Shown in pieces: positions 33,001 through 44,065 of a stretch of 64,000 bases of DNA (its first letter is position 1; each line of letters starts with the position of its first letter). Under the pieces are notes generated by a model. That model was not told the origin of the DNA and ran no database searches. It saw only the letters and a program-made list of their open reading frames with translations. A program made the translations under genes and the position numbers. Source of the DNA: Lentinula raphanica (Eukaryota > Basidiomycota > Agaricomycetes > Agaricales > Omphalotaceae); NCBI GenBank assembly GCA_027919835.1, contig JANVFP010000011.1:558001-622000 (forward strand). The letters run 5' to 3'.

Positions 33001-33723
33001 TTGCCGACAGTTGCGTCCCGTGTCCGGACCCTCTACAATGGTGGTTAATGAATCGAAAGGTGTACCCGAATCTTGCGAAGCTTGCTCTATCTATCCATTG
33101 CATACCAGGTGTGTGTTTTATCTATTACAACTTGAATCTTTAATTGACTCGTTCTTTGTTTAGCATCCTCGGTTGGGGTTGAACGATCTTTTTCGCGCGG
33201 CCGCATTCTCATCTCTCACCTCCGGAACCGCCTTCGCGCCAACACAATCCAAGCACTCATGTGCTTTGGTGATTGGTCGCGTAGGGATTTGTTTTCCAAT
33301 GAACAGTTAGTGGGTTTTCTCCTTGCTGGTAACGGTGACGGTGACGACTCGGACAATGAGGCGTTTGTAGACGACGAAGAAATCTGAACACGTAGCCTTG
33401 GCCCTCATCTATACTGTAGTGTACCATGTATTATCTTGACCGGCTAATAGTAGCTATATTTTTTGTTACCATGAGGTCTCGCATTCACCAGCAGATGCCC
33501 AGCCCCTCCATAGGCAAGGCTCTGCTGGCTGTGGTGCTAGCTGCACCCTACTCGTGTCAAACCCGACTGAAACCCGACTGAAACCCGACTGAAACCCGAC
33601 CACTCAAAACCCGCAACCCGGCATAGTCGGGTACCCGTACCCGGGCTCTCGGGTTCGGGTGTCTGCCGGGTCCCGGGTCGGGTCAGCCTCAGAGGCACCC
33701 GACCCGACCCGAGACACACACTA
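30039..33723 (+). mobile_element. hAT DNA transposon
   Basis: A 3,685-bp element starts TAGTGAATGG and ends CACACACTA, giving short inverted termini TAGTG. A perfect 8-bp duplication (AATGGGCG) flanks it. About 120 bp at each end is packed with GGGTCGGGT / ACCCGAC motifs, and ACTGAAACCCG is tandemly repeated near 33565-33600; these are likely subterminal transposase-binding sites. It encodes a full hAT transposase with BED finger, catalytic core and C-terminal dimerisation domain. It landed 5 bp from the outer end of the gypsy LTR. Confidence 0.95.
30319..33387 (+). CDS. hAT transposase (BED finger, RNase H-like core, hAT dimerisation)
   Basis: This multi-exon gene runs on the plus strand from ATG 30319 (MSKRAAGTTVAKK) to TGA 33385-33387. 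In order it has a Lys-rich N-terminus, a BED-type zinc finger (VYRCTKCGEKLRQG ... MRDHVKKCWG), LDCWSSPNHRAFMSII and VTCDNASANTAML (catalytic RNase H-like segments), VRCFAHTINLTAKG, VATRWNSTFDML, then the dimerisation domain (WWLMNRKVYPNLAKLALSI ... SSVGVERSFSRG). Introns are short and GT-AG; one near 31907-32150 is enlarged by a CT-rich microsatellite. Reading through known hAT motifs finds no internal stop, so the protein may be functional. Exact borders of the middle exons were not all resolved. Confidence 0.9.
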
Positions 33724-33731
33724 AATGGGCG
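33724..33731 (+). repeat. hAT target-site duplication, right copy
   Basis: AATGGGCG, identical to 30031-30038, followed by the final TATTA of the gypsy LTR. Confidence 0.93.
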
Positions 33732-34268
33732 TATTAGCGCGGCCATACTGCCGTGGAGGAGATGGAATACGTCGTCAAGGATTTTGTCAAGAAAGCAGGT
33801 AAAGAGGGTGGACGGGCAATGCTCTCTGAGGTAAGAACCCAAATTCGCTAGTTTCATTGGCATGGACTAACACAAATCCTGGAGCTTGAGAAAGGTGCTG
33901 AAAGCGCGAAGACTCACGACACACAGTCGGCTACCAGAATCGTTGGTAGAGAGCTGAATCGTCGTGTTCGGAAGATGAACGAGCAAAGGATGAAAGAGTT
34001 TGAAGAGGCCAGTCGTCGAGTGCAAGAAGGGTTGACGACAGAACGTGAGAGTGTTGATCAATGCTGGTGTGAGAACGAATCTTAGCTAATCAGTTCAACT
34101 CTCTTCCAGTTACACCACTCGCGCTCATCCCAGAATTTGATGAATCCTCTCGTGCCGGTCGCGGACTCCAGAACGATATGACTGGAAGTCTTCTCTGCCC
34201 AGGTGAAATTGACTGGAACGACACCAAGTAAGTTAGTTATCTTTGTCCATTCTCCACAAAACTCACTA

Positions 34269-34813
34269 CACTACGCCACCAGCCAGATATATCGGTTGAA
34301 AAAGGTATAGGGAAAGGGTTTACCAATTATTATATTTTGCAGTTCATTTTCGGCTCAAATAAAGTTGAATATCTCTTTTGGGATAGGATTTGAAAACAAT
34401 CACCTTTTCTAGTCAAAATCCCATATGGGTTTTGTTTTGGGAATATGTCACTTATTCCTGTACAAAAGAAACTCTTTTGCAACTATTATATCACATAAAT
34501 AAAGGATTGCATACTGCACCCTTTTCTGAACAATTATACTAAAGATAAAGGTTGCCTTTATCGGCCGAGTTTGGTTTCGGAATTCATTATTTGATTCGAG
34601 TAGAATTAATTAAAATATTTCTAGGAAAAACAAAACGGCCAATGAACGGGAGATGAGTGGGAGATGAGCAGAAGATGAGCGGGAAATGACCAGACGAGTG
34701 GCTCCCGATTGACTGGCTATGAGCTCGTTATAATCTTGCCCTCCTTGGGCAACACCGATTATGGGACTATAATCGGGCATGATCTTCCCAAACTCACAAA
34801 AAACTCATCACTT
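34269..34813 (+). repeat. CACTA left terminal inverted repeat
   Basis: 545 bp, inverse of 56210-56754, with about five substitutions and no indel seen. It contains a perfect small palindrome (CCGATTAT ... ATAATCGG) near 34755-34777 and a tandem decamer array at 34648-34690. Confidence 0.94.
34648..34690 (+). repeat. Subterminal tandem decamers (GGGAGATGAG-type) in the left TIR
   Basis: Four imperfect 10-bp units (GGGAGATGAG, TGGGAGATGAG, CAGAAGATGAG, CGGGAAATGAC) lie in a row, mirrored in the right TIR. Such arrays are typical binding sites for CACTA accessory or transposase proteins. Confidence 0.6.
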
Positions 34814-36215
34814 TTCAAATTGAGTCAACACCATACATTTTCAAGAGAGCTACAGCGTGAAGACAAAATAAATACTTGATTTGATACGCTGCTGGATTAC
34901 ATTGAATGCAAAAAGTACGATATGCAGAAAGGTAACACCGAATGCAATTCCCGCGAACCAACCCTCATACGCAAGGAAAGGATAATGGCAGTAGAGCCCG
35001 AAGACCGCACTGAGCCGAGGGCGGTTCGGACAGAGGGGTGTGTGCACAGTACAGAACCTAGCACGTATATCGATGAAAAGTGGTGCCAGTTCTGGCGCAC
35101 ACGGCGGACTCACTTCCGGAAGCCACCAAACAGCCCCGAATTTTTCCGAGAAGACAAGGAGCATAGGCTGGCAAGTTGGCGCTCGAAAAGGCCTTCGTGA
35201 AGAAAAGGAGGTGCGTCAGCCTGGATTGATTCGATGAGAAGAGACCGAGGAGGACGAGCGTAAGTTCAGCGAGAAGAAAAGTTGACACTCGAAAAGGCCT
35301 TCGTGAAGAGAAGAAGGTGCGTTGGCCTGCCGTTGATTCATTGAGATCTTTCGCAATGGAGCTAAGTTTTCGTGATAACACTGATCAATCAAAAAATCAG
35401 TTGCGAGCGGACAGATGAATCCGGAAAACCTTCATACATATACTATATTGTCCAGCAGCGATCCCGTCTGTGAGCAAAGCTCATCTCCATACAGCAAATA
35501 GTCCTTCAAGAGCTCTGTGAGCCCCATTACCCAATTAAAGCGAGGCTACGTACGACTTGAAAAAGGAATGAGCTTGAGTACTTCGTTTGCCAGAAAATCG
35601 GAGAAATAGCGAGAGTCGGAAACATGGCGGTCAGAAACAATACTAGGTTGAAGCCAAACAGAAAGGATTTTGGTAAAGGTCTTCACAGCCAGCAAAGCCT
35701 CGCCTAGATGAGAGGCTGGGCGTTTGCTAGCTGCCAGTAGTGAAGGTGGCTTCGAGACTTTGTTGGAACTTTGGAGAAAACGAGAGCTCGATGAATCGGA
35801 ATCACGAACTTCAGTTGTGATTGCGTAAGCCTTCGATTTCTCTCACGAATTCATGCGTGCATGCATGTTATGCATGTCCCTATACATCCCCGCCCATTGC
35901 GCTCGTTCCGTCCGATCTCCTTGTACTCACAAAGAGTCTTTCCTGGCGAATCTCGTACTATATTTCTTTGTATTTCCTTGGCAGCAAATAGATCAAAGGC
36001 GATCGATGTATTCTCAACTCCCCTTTGTGCTTCATCCTCGTGCACCGGATATCCCTTTCCCTTGTCTCCAAATTCTTAAAAGCAGCTTGCCCTTCGTTCC
36101 ATCCGAACTCATCCCCCTGCTATATCTGCCAATTCTTTCTGCCATTGCAATCCAAGTAATTCTCAAGTATGTGTAGGCTATAATCTTTGAACCATAGTCT
36201 AACCAAGCTTTTAGC
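34814..36215. other. Non-coding stretch inside the CACTA element, with one tandem duplication
   Basis: No convincing gene. At 35181-35345 a segment containing CTCGAAAAGGCCTTCGTGAAG is present twice, about 105 bp apart, with partial decay. The last 350 bp probably hold the promoter and 5' UTR of the RING gene; CATGCATG-type alternations occur near 35850-35875. Confidence 0.45.
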
Positions 36216-37166
36216 ATGCCTGCTACCTCCTCGTCTCGACAAATTACGGAAGCGCGTGCCTCAGCGACTAGCTCTCCTTACCGTAGCCGTCTCATCACCT
36301 ACAGCAAGAAGGACCAACGAACTAGGAGCCGTCGTACTTTGTCCGGTTCGAGTTCTGACGAGCCAATGCTCATCTCCGATAGCGACGACGATTTTCAGGT
36401 ATGCCACTTCAAGGTTCCACATCATCAGATACATGCTTATTTGTATTCTAGCTTGTCACAAAAGATACCGTTCCAAAGGGGAAGGGGAAGGGAAAAGCGA
36501 AGATGGCTACGCCAGAGATTCTTTCAGACGATGATGTTGTTTTTATTAGCGGTCCTGCCAAAGTAAGTGTTAGCCAGTAGTAAAAAAATGGCTTCTAATG
36601 TGTGCCCCTTAGGCAAGCTCTAGTCGTCTGTCGAACGTCCAAGAAAAGGACACCGGCAAAAATCAATCCCAGGTGCGCTTTCTGCTTAGGTTCTGCCCTT
36701 CCACCCAATTACTAAAGTGTACCATCATTCAGAACGTTTTCGAGCTGATGTTCACAGACTATTTGCGCAAACAAGAGGAGCATCTGAGCTGCTCTATCTG
36801 TATGGAAATTGTGAACAACCCGCATGTGTACGTCGTACTTATTCTCCCTTACAACGCTTACTGATATATGTTGCTAGCTTGTGGTGTGGCCATTTCTTCT
36901 GCGCCCAGTGCCTGACTGGACACGCTAAAGCTCTTGTCAAGAAACACGATAACCCTAGATGCCCTACTTGTCGCACGATTCACGGTCGTTTCAAACCCGC
37001 CGAATCATATGTTCTACGAGAGCAAACACATGATCTACGACAGGCCCTCTATCTTCCTCAGCCTGAACGCGGAACCTTAGTATGGCCCAATTCTTTCAAA
37101 CCTACCGAGAGCGATCGCGATGCACCTCTTCCATTTCGAATCCGTCCTACAGATACCTTGTATTGA
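36216..37166 (+). CDS. RING-finger protein, probable E3 ubiquitin ligase (CACTA cargo)
   Basis: Five exons: 36216-36398, 36453-36562, 36613-36672, 36733-36827 and 36878-37166. The first half is Ser/Arg-rich with acidic patches (SDSDDDF, LSDDDVVFISG). The second half has a C3HC4 RING: CSICMEIVNN, then CGHFFCAQCL, then CPTCR. RING domains of this spacing recruit ubiquitin-charged E2 enzymes. The acidic segments could be SUMO-interaction motifs, making a SUMO-targeted ligase possible, but this is inference. Exon 2 is one base short of keeping frame, at a G-rich run near 36478-36490, so a base is missing either in the genome or in the assembly. It is the first gene inside the left TIR. Confidence 0.75.
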
Positions 37167-37379
37167 CCTCATATAATACTGAATTCTCAAAGACTAGCTG
37201 CCAGCTCACTTATAGTCCTGAATATCTCAACAACACTTTAGTACCATATGCTTTGCTTTACCTTTCACACAACTACCTTACCTCTTAAACTCAACTTTGA
37301 ATCAAGCACAAGTCGTATCAATAAATTGTTCCTCTACATATCGATCTACAAGCATCCTTATCATCGGGAGTGACCACTA

Positions 37380-40300
37380 CTAATCAACCTGCATTGGATC
37401 CGTCTGAGAACCGCCCTCATTTGGCGTTGCGGAAGATCCCGCATCGTTTCGCGTTGCAGTGGGATCATATCCTTTGAAACTGACTCGTTGAAAAGGGTAT
37501 TCTGCCAGCTTAAGCTCCATCAGTTCGTGAGGGAAAAGAGGTGCAAGAAAATCTTCGCGAAAGAATTCTCGAGGGAGATCAGTTGGGGGAGACCTATGGC
37601 TGAGCTTGTTCGAACGGACCCTAGGAATGCGCCCAGCACCTGCTCGATGAAAGATCAACTTTTCGAGAGCAGGAGCTGTGTCCATGAGCTTGAATAGATC
37701 ATCAAGATCTGGATGGCGCCAATAAAGGTGAAGGACAACTTTGACGTTCTGCTTCACCTTGATACCTTCCACCTCCACTTCCCTAGTGTCATCTTCTTCA
37801 TCGGACATGCCGTTATCGCCCAGGATCTCCGTCACGTTGAGTCCATAAGACCAAAAGTCTACTCCAGACTGGTCTCCACGCTCTCGACAAACTCCAAGCA
37901 TGATTGTTGCCACGTCAGCACGGGATGTTCGCTTCTACATGGGGAGGAAGAAATTATTATAAGCCATATTTGAAAGAACAAAAACTTGGATTACGCACCA
38001 CATGAAGAATGCTCCTGTTGGCGCTACGCTTTTTCCGTTTGTCGTGACTCAAAGCAATACGCATAATTCGAGCCTCGTTAGTTTCGCCGGGCTTTGGGCG
38101 CGCCTCAATTATATCTTTGTAGATGCGGTAAAGTCGATCAGAGAACAACTTGTCCCACTCAATGGGTCCTTTTCCAAAGCGACCGTCTTTGCAACTGCTG
38201 GAAATTTCATGCGCTTTCAGGGCGAATTTGTGGGCTAGCGCGCGGTTCCAGGGAGACGCCTTCATTGACTTGACATCAGCAGCAAATTTGTCGATTCGTG
38301 TATTGCGGAGTTTTGGTGCATTTTCTATTGGATCCCGAATGAAATCTTCTATCTTCTCGAGTTTGATTCCATCTCGAGCAAATATTGCCCAAATGTACCG
38401 AACGTTGAAGGCTTCCTTGAACAAGTCTCGAGCGAGCGCCTGAATGACGAGTGAATCGAGCTGTGAAGGATTCAAAGACATCAGCACTCACATTGATAAC
38501 GTTTTTGACGGTCCTTTTGCCCGGTTTGCTTGGTCCCGAGTTCTGCCAACGTTTCTGCACCTGGCTAACATCACTGGGCTCGTCATCATTATCCAGAGGC
38601 ACCCTTGATTCTTCATCAGAACCATTATCGTCGTCATCATCAGACTCATTAGCTGAGGTTCTGTTCCTGCTTGCCGGACCAGTTTCTTTCTGCTTTCCTT
38701 TATCTCGGGTAGACTAGAAAGATATTGACTGTTTGGGCCTCGAGTGTCTTTCTTAGAATCACATTCACGTACCGGTCCTGGTTTACTGAAACTAGCAGCG
38801 CCCGAGCCATTATGACCTCCCTCAATGTCGCCGTCTTGATCTGAGTCATCGTCTAAGTAAGTATCGCGCCGTCTGTTTTCCTAAGAGAATTAGATTTGTC
38901 AGACGATTCACTTTCTACAAAACAGAGAGATTCAATTGTACCTCTGCAGCATAATTGGAACGCCGATCTTTATCCCATGGCTTCAAACGTTTCTTCGAAC
39001 CCTGAAGCAGTCATCAACATTGAGTCTTATGTGTTCCTTCTAGTACTCACATCGAGCCCGTTCGAAAAGTCGGGCAGTCGCCATTGTGGATAGTTCGCAC
39101 GGACACGGTTCAATTCTGCCTGTACTGGCGCTCTTGCTAGCGTACGGCCCAGACCTCCAACTGACCTGATATCATGTATAATGTCTCCGTTCAAAGGACG
39201 TGCAGTTGTAGAGCTGTTGGGAGTTGAAGTATCTTTTTGGGAATGAGAATTTGTCATCGGCGGCGATGGGTGTTGAGTGCTGTGAGTCGAAGCTGAGCCT
39301 GAACTTGAAGCTGAAGATGGAACAGCATTTGGTGTAGCTGATGCCCGAAGAGCCTGTATGAAGATGGCAGATAGGATGAGAAAAGAGGTTGGCCGACATA
39401 CCTGAATTTCGCGTTCTAGCCTCCGAATTTTAAGGCCTTTTTCGAGATTATCCTCTTGCAGAATAGCAACTTTTTCCGGAACAGGGATATCTGGAGCGTT
39501 CTTTGCGCCGGTCAGTGAAAAGTTTGCTATGTAACTGAAAGTGCTCGAACTTACTGCAGTGCGCTTATTCTGATGTCGATTGAGCAATAGACTTGTGACG
39601 ATAGAACACACACTTACTTTCAGATCTTTGATCAGAGTTTCCAGGGTTTCTTTTTCATCTTGAAGCTTCTTGATATCTTGAAGTTTCTCCCTCAGTTGAC
39701 GATTGAAGCCTTCTGATTCTTCGGAAGAGCCACGTTTGATAGCCTGCATATAGAATTGTGAGTTAGCAATAGTAAGAATAGTAAGTACAGTGCTTATGTG
39801 GGTGATAGTAGCTGACCTGAAGTTCCTCTTGCACTTTAGATAGTTCTCCTTTGGCGTCATTTAATTGTGATTCCGTGGTTTCATGAGTTTTCTAAATCAC
39901 GTTAGATTGAGCCATCGCTCGGATACAAATGAAGATACCTTTAAGCTTTCATATCGCCCAGACAAAACATCGAATCGTGGCTAGACATGACAAAATTAGC
40001 ATCTGATTGCGGTATAACTCATGAACGTTTACCCTTGCTATCCAGTTGTCTTCTTGAAGCGTCTGATCCACCCATAGCGCGTCAACATAAGAACATTAAC
40101 CAGAATCGAGTATGATTCAACCCGCCTTCAATTTGCTTATCTCATTCAGCAATTGGCTACTTTTCTGCTCTGCGTCGCGGCACAACTTGTCCTTCTCATC
40201 GGAAACACGTCGGTAGGTCTAGATACAACCGTTCAGTAAAAGAATCAAGGAAACATTAGCCGTTTTATGCGACCTGCAACTGGCCAACTGATTTCTCAAG

Positions 40301-43300
40301 TTCGTCTTGACGTTGCGCAGATTCTCTTTGCAGGATCTCCTTCTCCGTCTATGTATGATCGATCAGCGCAAAACGCCAAGAAATGACTAGCTTCACTAAC
40401 CTTCGAGTTTTCAACCAGTTTCTGAAGTTCATCTTGACGCTGCTTGAATTGTCGAAGCAAGGAGTCCTTTTCTGTAATGCTCTTCTGGGCAGTTTCCAGT
40501 TCGCCTTGACGTTGCGCTGCTTCTCTTTGCAGGATCTTCTTCTCCGTCTATGTTTGATCGATCAGCGCGAAACGCCAAGAAATGACTAGCTTCACTAACC
40601 TTCGAGTTTTCAACCAGTTTCTGAAGTTCATCTTGACGCTGCTTGAATTGTCGAAGCAAGGAGTCCTTTTCCGTAATGCTCTTCTGGGCAGTTTCCAGTT
40701 CGCCTTGACGTTGCGCTGCTTCTCTTTGCAGGATCTCCTTCTCCGTCTATGTATGATCGATCAGCGCGAAACGCCAAGAAATGACTACACTAACCTTCGA
40801 TTTTTCAACCAGTTTCTGAAGTTCATCTTGACGCTGCTTGAATTGTCGAAGCAAGGAGTCCTTTTCCGTAATGCTCTTCTGGGCAGTTTCCAGTTCGCCT
40901 TGACGTTGCGCTGCTTCTCTTTGCAGGATCTCCTTCTCCGTCTATGTATGATCGATCAGCGCGAAACGCCAAGAAATGACTCGGTTCACTAACGTTCGAT
41001 TTTTCAACCAATTTCTGAAGTTCATCTTGACGCTGCTTGAATTGTTGAAGCAAGGAGTCCTTTTCCGAAATGCTCTTCTGGGCAGTTTCCAGTTCGCTTG
41101 AGCCTTGAGCACGAATTCGCTCCAAGTCCTTGTCGTCGGTGTCCGACTTTCTCTGTGAACATAAAAATCTTGACGACAAATCGAATAGGAATGAACGTCG
41201 ATCTCATACCTGCAATTTTTCAATTCTCTCGTGTTGTTGAGTTATGTTCTCAGAAAGTTGGGCATTGATGCTGAGAGTGTCCTGAACCTGGTCTTGCAAA
41301 GTAGTGATTTTGTCCTGGAAGGACGTTCAAGATCAAAAAGGGAAACGTGTGATGATATAGTGCCGTATAAAAATCTTGACGACAAATCAAATAGGAATGA
41401 ACGTCGAGCTCATACCTGCAATTTTTCAATTCTCTCGTGTTGTTGAGTTATGTTCTCAGAAAGTTGTGCATTGATGCTGAGAGTGTCCTGAACCTGGTCT
41501 TGTAAAGTAGTGATTTCGTCCTGGAAGGACGTTCAAGATCAAAAAGGGAAACGTGTGATGATATAGTGCCGTACCTCAAAACCAGTAATCTCTCCCTTCC
41601 GCTGCTTTAGTTCTTCTACGAGCCGATTCTTTTCTTCTAACTCATCAGTTACCTGTTTCTGTAAGTCACGAGTTGTATTTTGTGAGACTGAATAATTCTC
41701 TTTCAGCGTCGAGACTTCCTTCTGCAGAAGCTCGTTTTGCGTCTGGCTTTCCTCGAGCTTGGTATTCTGATGGTTGGGTGATATCAGTAATGACACTATC
41801 AGACACGACGGAGGATCTATTTACGAGGTATACTTCATTTGCAACAGTAGAATCATCCAGAAGTTTTTGTAACTTGGCGATCTCTTCATCCTTCTGTTGC
41901 TACAGAGCAAAAATCGCCTCAAATATCTCTTCGCACGGAGATAAGAAGACGGCTTACAAGATGTGATTGATTTGCGCTGGTGGATTCGCAGAGTGTCTGT
42001 TGTACTTTCGCAAACTCCTCCTCTTTTCGCTGCTACAAGTTGACAGTCAATTTGATAACTTTGATAAGCCAATGGACGCTTAGGGACTCACAAATTGTGT
42101 TGCATTCAAGCGAGCATCGTCGTCCAGTCTGCGCTGCAGTTCTTCGAGTGCAACGTCCTTCTGCTGCTGAACACTAGAAATGAACATGAAGTAAGGATGA
42201 ACGTGGACTACCTCCTACCGAAGCAAGCTGGTAAGACTGTTCTTGCTTAGCCGAATCTTCCTCTAGCTGGTGATGCTTGAGCTAGTACATTGCGGAAGAT
42301 TCAGGTTAGTTGCCTTGAATATGAGAAGGAGTGACGAACCTGTAAGTTAGCGTAATCTTCCTTAAGTAGGCCGAGATCGCTCATTAACTGTGTATTGGCT
42401 TCCTCCAGTTTATTCTTTTCGGTATCTGCTTGTTCGGTGATCTGATTCATTTCCAGCTGCATCCCTTCGAGATCTTCAAACAATTCTGTCTTTGTTGCAC
42501 GAAGTTCCGAAGCTTCTTCTTCAACGCGTTTGAAATCAATCGAGAGCCGAGTGAGCTTGTCCTGTATTTCATTTTTCTCGCCCTCGATAGCCTTCTTCTC
42601 GTCCTCAATAGTGTTCTTCTCTCCCCCAACAACTATGATCCTCTGCTGCAAAGACGCATTTTCGGTTCGCAATTGCTCTAAGTCGCTAGAGAGTCGAGTA
42701 GCATTGGCATCAAGCTCCATCTTCTTCTCCTCGATGGCCTTCTTCTCGATATCATTAGCCGCAATGCTCTCCTGCAAAGAGGCGCGTTCATTTTGCAACT
42801 TCTCCTGAGAATTCTGAAGGAAACATCAAATAAATGGCCTGGATTGCTGCGGGGCATAATCACATTGCAAAGGACACTGACCTTTAAACTTTTGTTCGTG
42901 AGAGAGAGTGTTTCGTTGCATTGTTTCAGCGAGTTGACCTGGGTGGTAAGCTCGTGGCATTCTGCCTAGTGTTACAAGTAAATGGTGATTCAAGAGAGAA
43001 GCTCTCGAGACATACCTCTAATATTTCGATTGTTTTTTCCCTGTCCGCGATGGTTTTTTCGTACGTCTTTCCCCAGTAAATATAGAGCATTAGTACTATA
43101 ACAAGAAATCTGACTTAATTACCTACCTTTGTATTGTCAGACGAGCGTCCGACATTCTCTATCAATTTTGCCGGAGTGTTTCTCAAATTCGTTACATCCA
43201 ATTCGAGTTTCGCTACTTGAGCCTGCAATTTCGTGACGTTGGAAGACCCAACAGTGATATCCGCATTGAGCTGATGAATTCTTCGGTCCTTCTTCAAAAG

Positions 43301-43772
43301 CTCATCCTCGAGTTCGCCGATTCTGTCGTGTTCCTTTCGTTTACGAGGCGGGTTGAGTGAGCCAAATAAAGATGGAATACGGAAATTGGTGCTACTAGCT
43401 GCGGCCTCCGACTGTAGTTGGCACCTGAATGTTGTAACACTTCGAATGAATGATCCTACATACATCAATTTCCATACCCTGCAATAATGATTGAGCAGAA
43501 GCCATATCCTGAGGTAGGTGTAGGTTTAGAGCTAGAAAAATATGGATTATTACCCAAGGACATACCTTGTCACTTGATAATGAGCCGCGTATCGTTTGCA
43601 CTGAACTTTGCATTGATACATCTGACTTTGAAATGAGTATAGGATTAGTATTGAGAGTGTAAGCTTGAGATTCAAGGAGAACGATACATACACTGGACGC
43701 TATCATGATTCTATTAGTTGAGGTATAAATATCCATTGCGTTGTCGGTTTCCAACTCTCCTTCCGCTTCCAT
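37380..43772 (-). CDS. Very long coiled-coil protein with a C-terminal domain shared with the neighbouring gene
   Basis: The minus-strand, many-exon gene begins at ATG 43772 (MEAEGELETDNAMD) and ends at TAG 37382-37380. Exons between about 43500 and 39400 encode almost continuous heptad-like coiled coil (for example EEKNRLVEELKQRKGEI and LQQRIIVVGGEKNTIEDEK), including tandemly duplicated exons at 40291-41150. A Ser/Thr/Pro-rich linker and an acidic region follow. After a GTGAGT intron near 38495-38465 comes a globular C-terminal domain: LDSLVIQALARDLFKEAF, SPWNRALAHKFALKAHE, LFSDRLYRIYKDI, then ILGDNGMSDEEDD and REFFREDFLAPLFP. That domain matches the divergent gene at 44066-45073. Function unknown; the architecture suggests a filament- or scaffold-forming protein. 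Not all exon borders are resolved, but frames and GT-AG sites support one gene. Confidence 0.7.
40291..41150 (-). repeat. Tandem duplication of a coiled-coil exon with its intron (about 199 bp, about four copies)
   Basis: Landmark TATGTATGATCGATCAGCGC recurs near 40350, 40549, 40748 and 40943, that is at 199, 199 and 195 bp. Each unit carries one exon encoding LQKLVE ... ETAQKSI ... LLRQFKQRQDE and one short intron. Copies are highly similar, with the last more diverged. Confidence 0.88.
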
Positions 43773-44065
43773 GATGGCGGAACACAAAGAAAAAAAGTTA
43801 TTAAAACGTGTATAGGTGGGAAATTGCCCAGAGATCGGTCCGGAAACCGGAATGACTGTTCAGTAACTAGTGTTCAGAATCACCGGCACCGTTTTCAGTT
43901 CTAACCGCTTCAGTTTCGAAACCGAGTGAGTCTTGTATCAGCTCTCCGCCTCGACCACCCTGCTCATTTTCGTCTTCGGTCAGCTCATGTATGTGCTGAT
44001 CACGATCGATATTAAATCTTAATTGGCTAATTTTCTTTTCGCTGCTTTGTGTCAGGCCATACACC

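Larger units (their letters stand above)
5613..33736 (-). mobile_element. Ty3/gypsy LTR retrotransposon with nested Ngaro and hAT insertions
   Basis: Two direct repeats of about 1.7 kb (5613-7305 and 28315-30038 plus 33732-33736) flank a minus-strand gag-pol. In element order it contains gag (28220-26344, split), a gag-protease linker with DSG protease, reverse transcriptase with YIDD, RNase H, and integrase with zinc-binding and DDE domains, ending at 13430. A tRNA-type primer site follows the right LTR and a polypurine tract precedes the left LTR. RT before integrase gives the Ty3/gypsy order. Without the two nested insertions the element would be about 17.2 kb. Its large size comes from long LTRs and two antisense genes between integrase and the left LTR. 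LTR ends read TAA...TTA rather than TG...CA. No exact target duplication is seen (CCGCA on one side, CCGCGC on the other, minus strand). Confidence 0.95.

Noticed and set aside
40291..41150. CRISPR-like array because of regular 199-bp repeats
   Set aside because: Units are coding exon-intron duplications in a eukaryotic gene, without short repeats and unique spacers.
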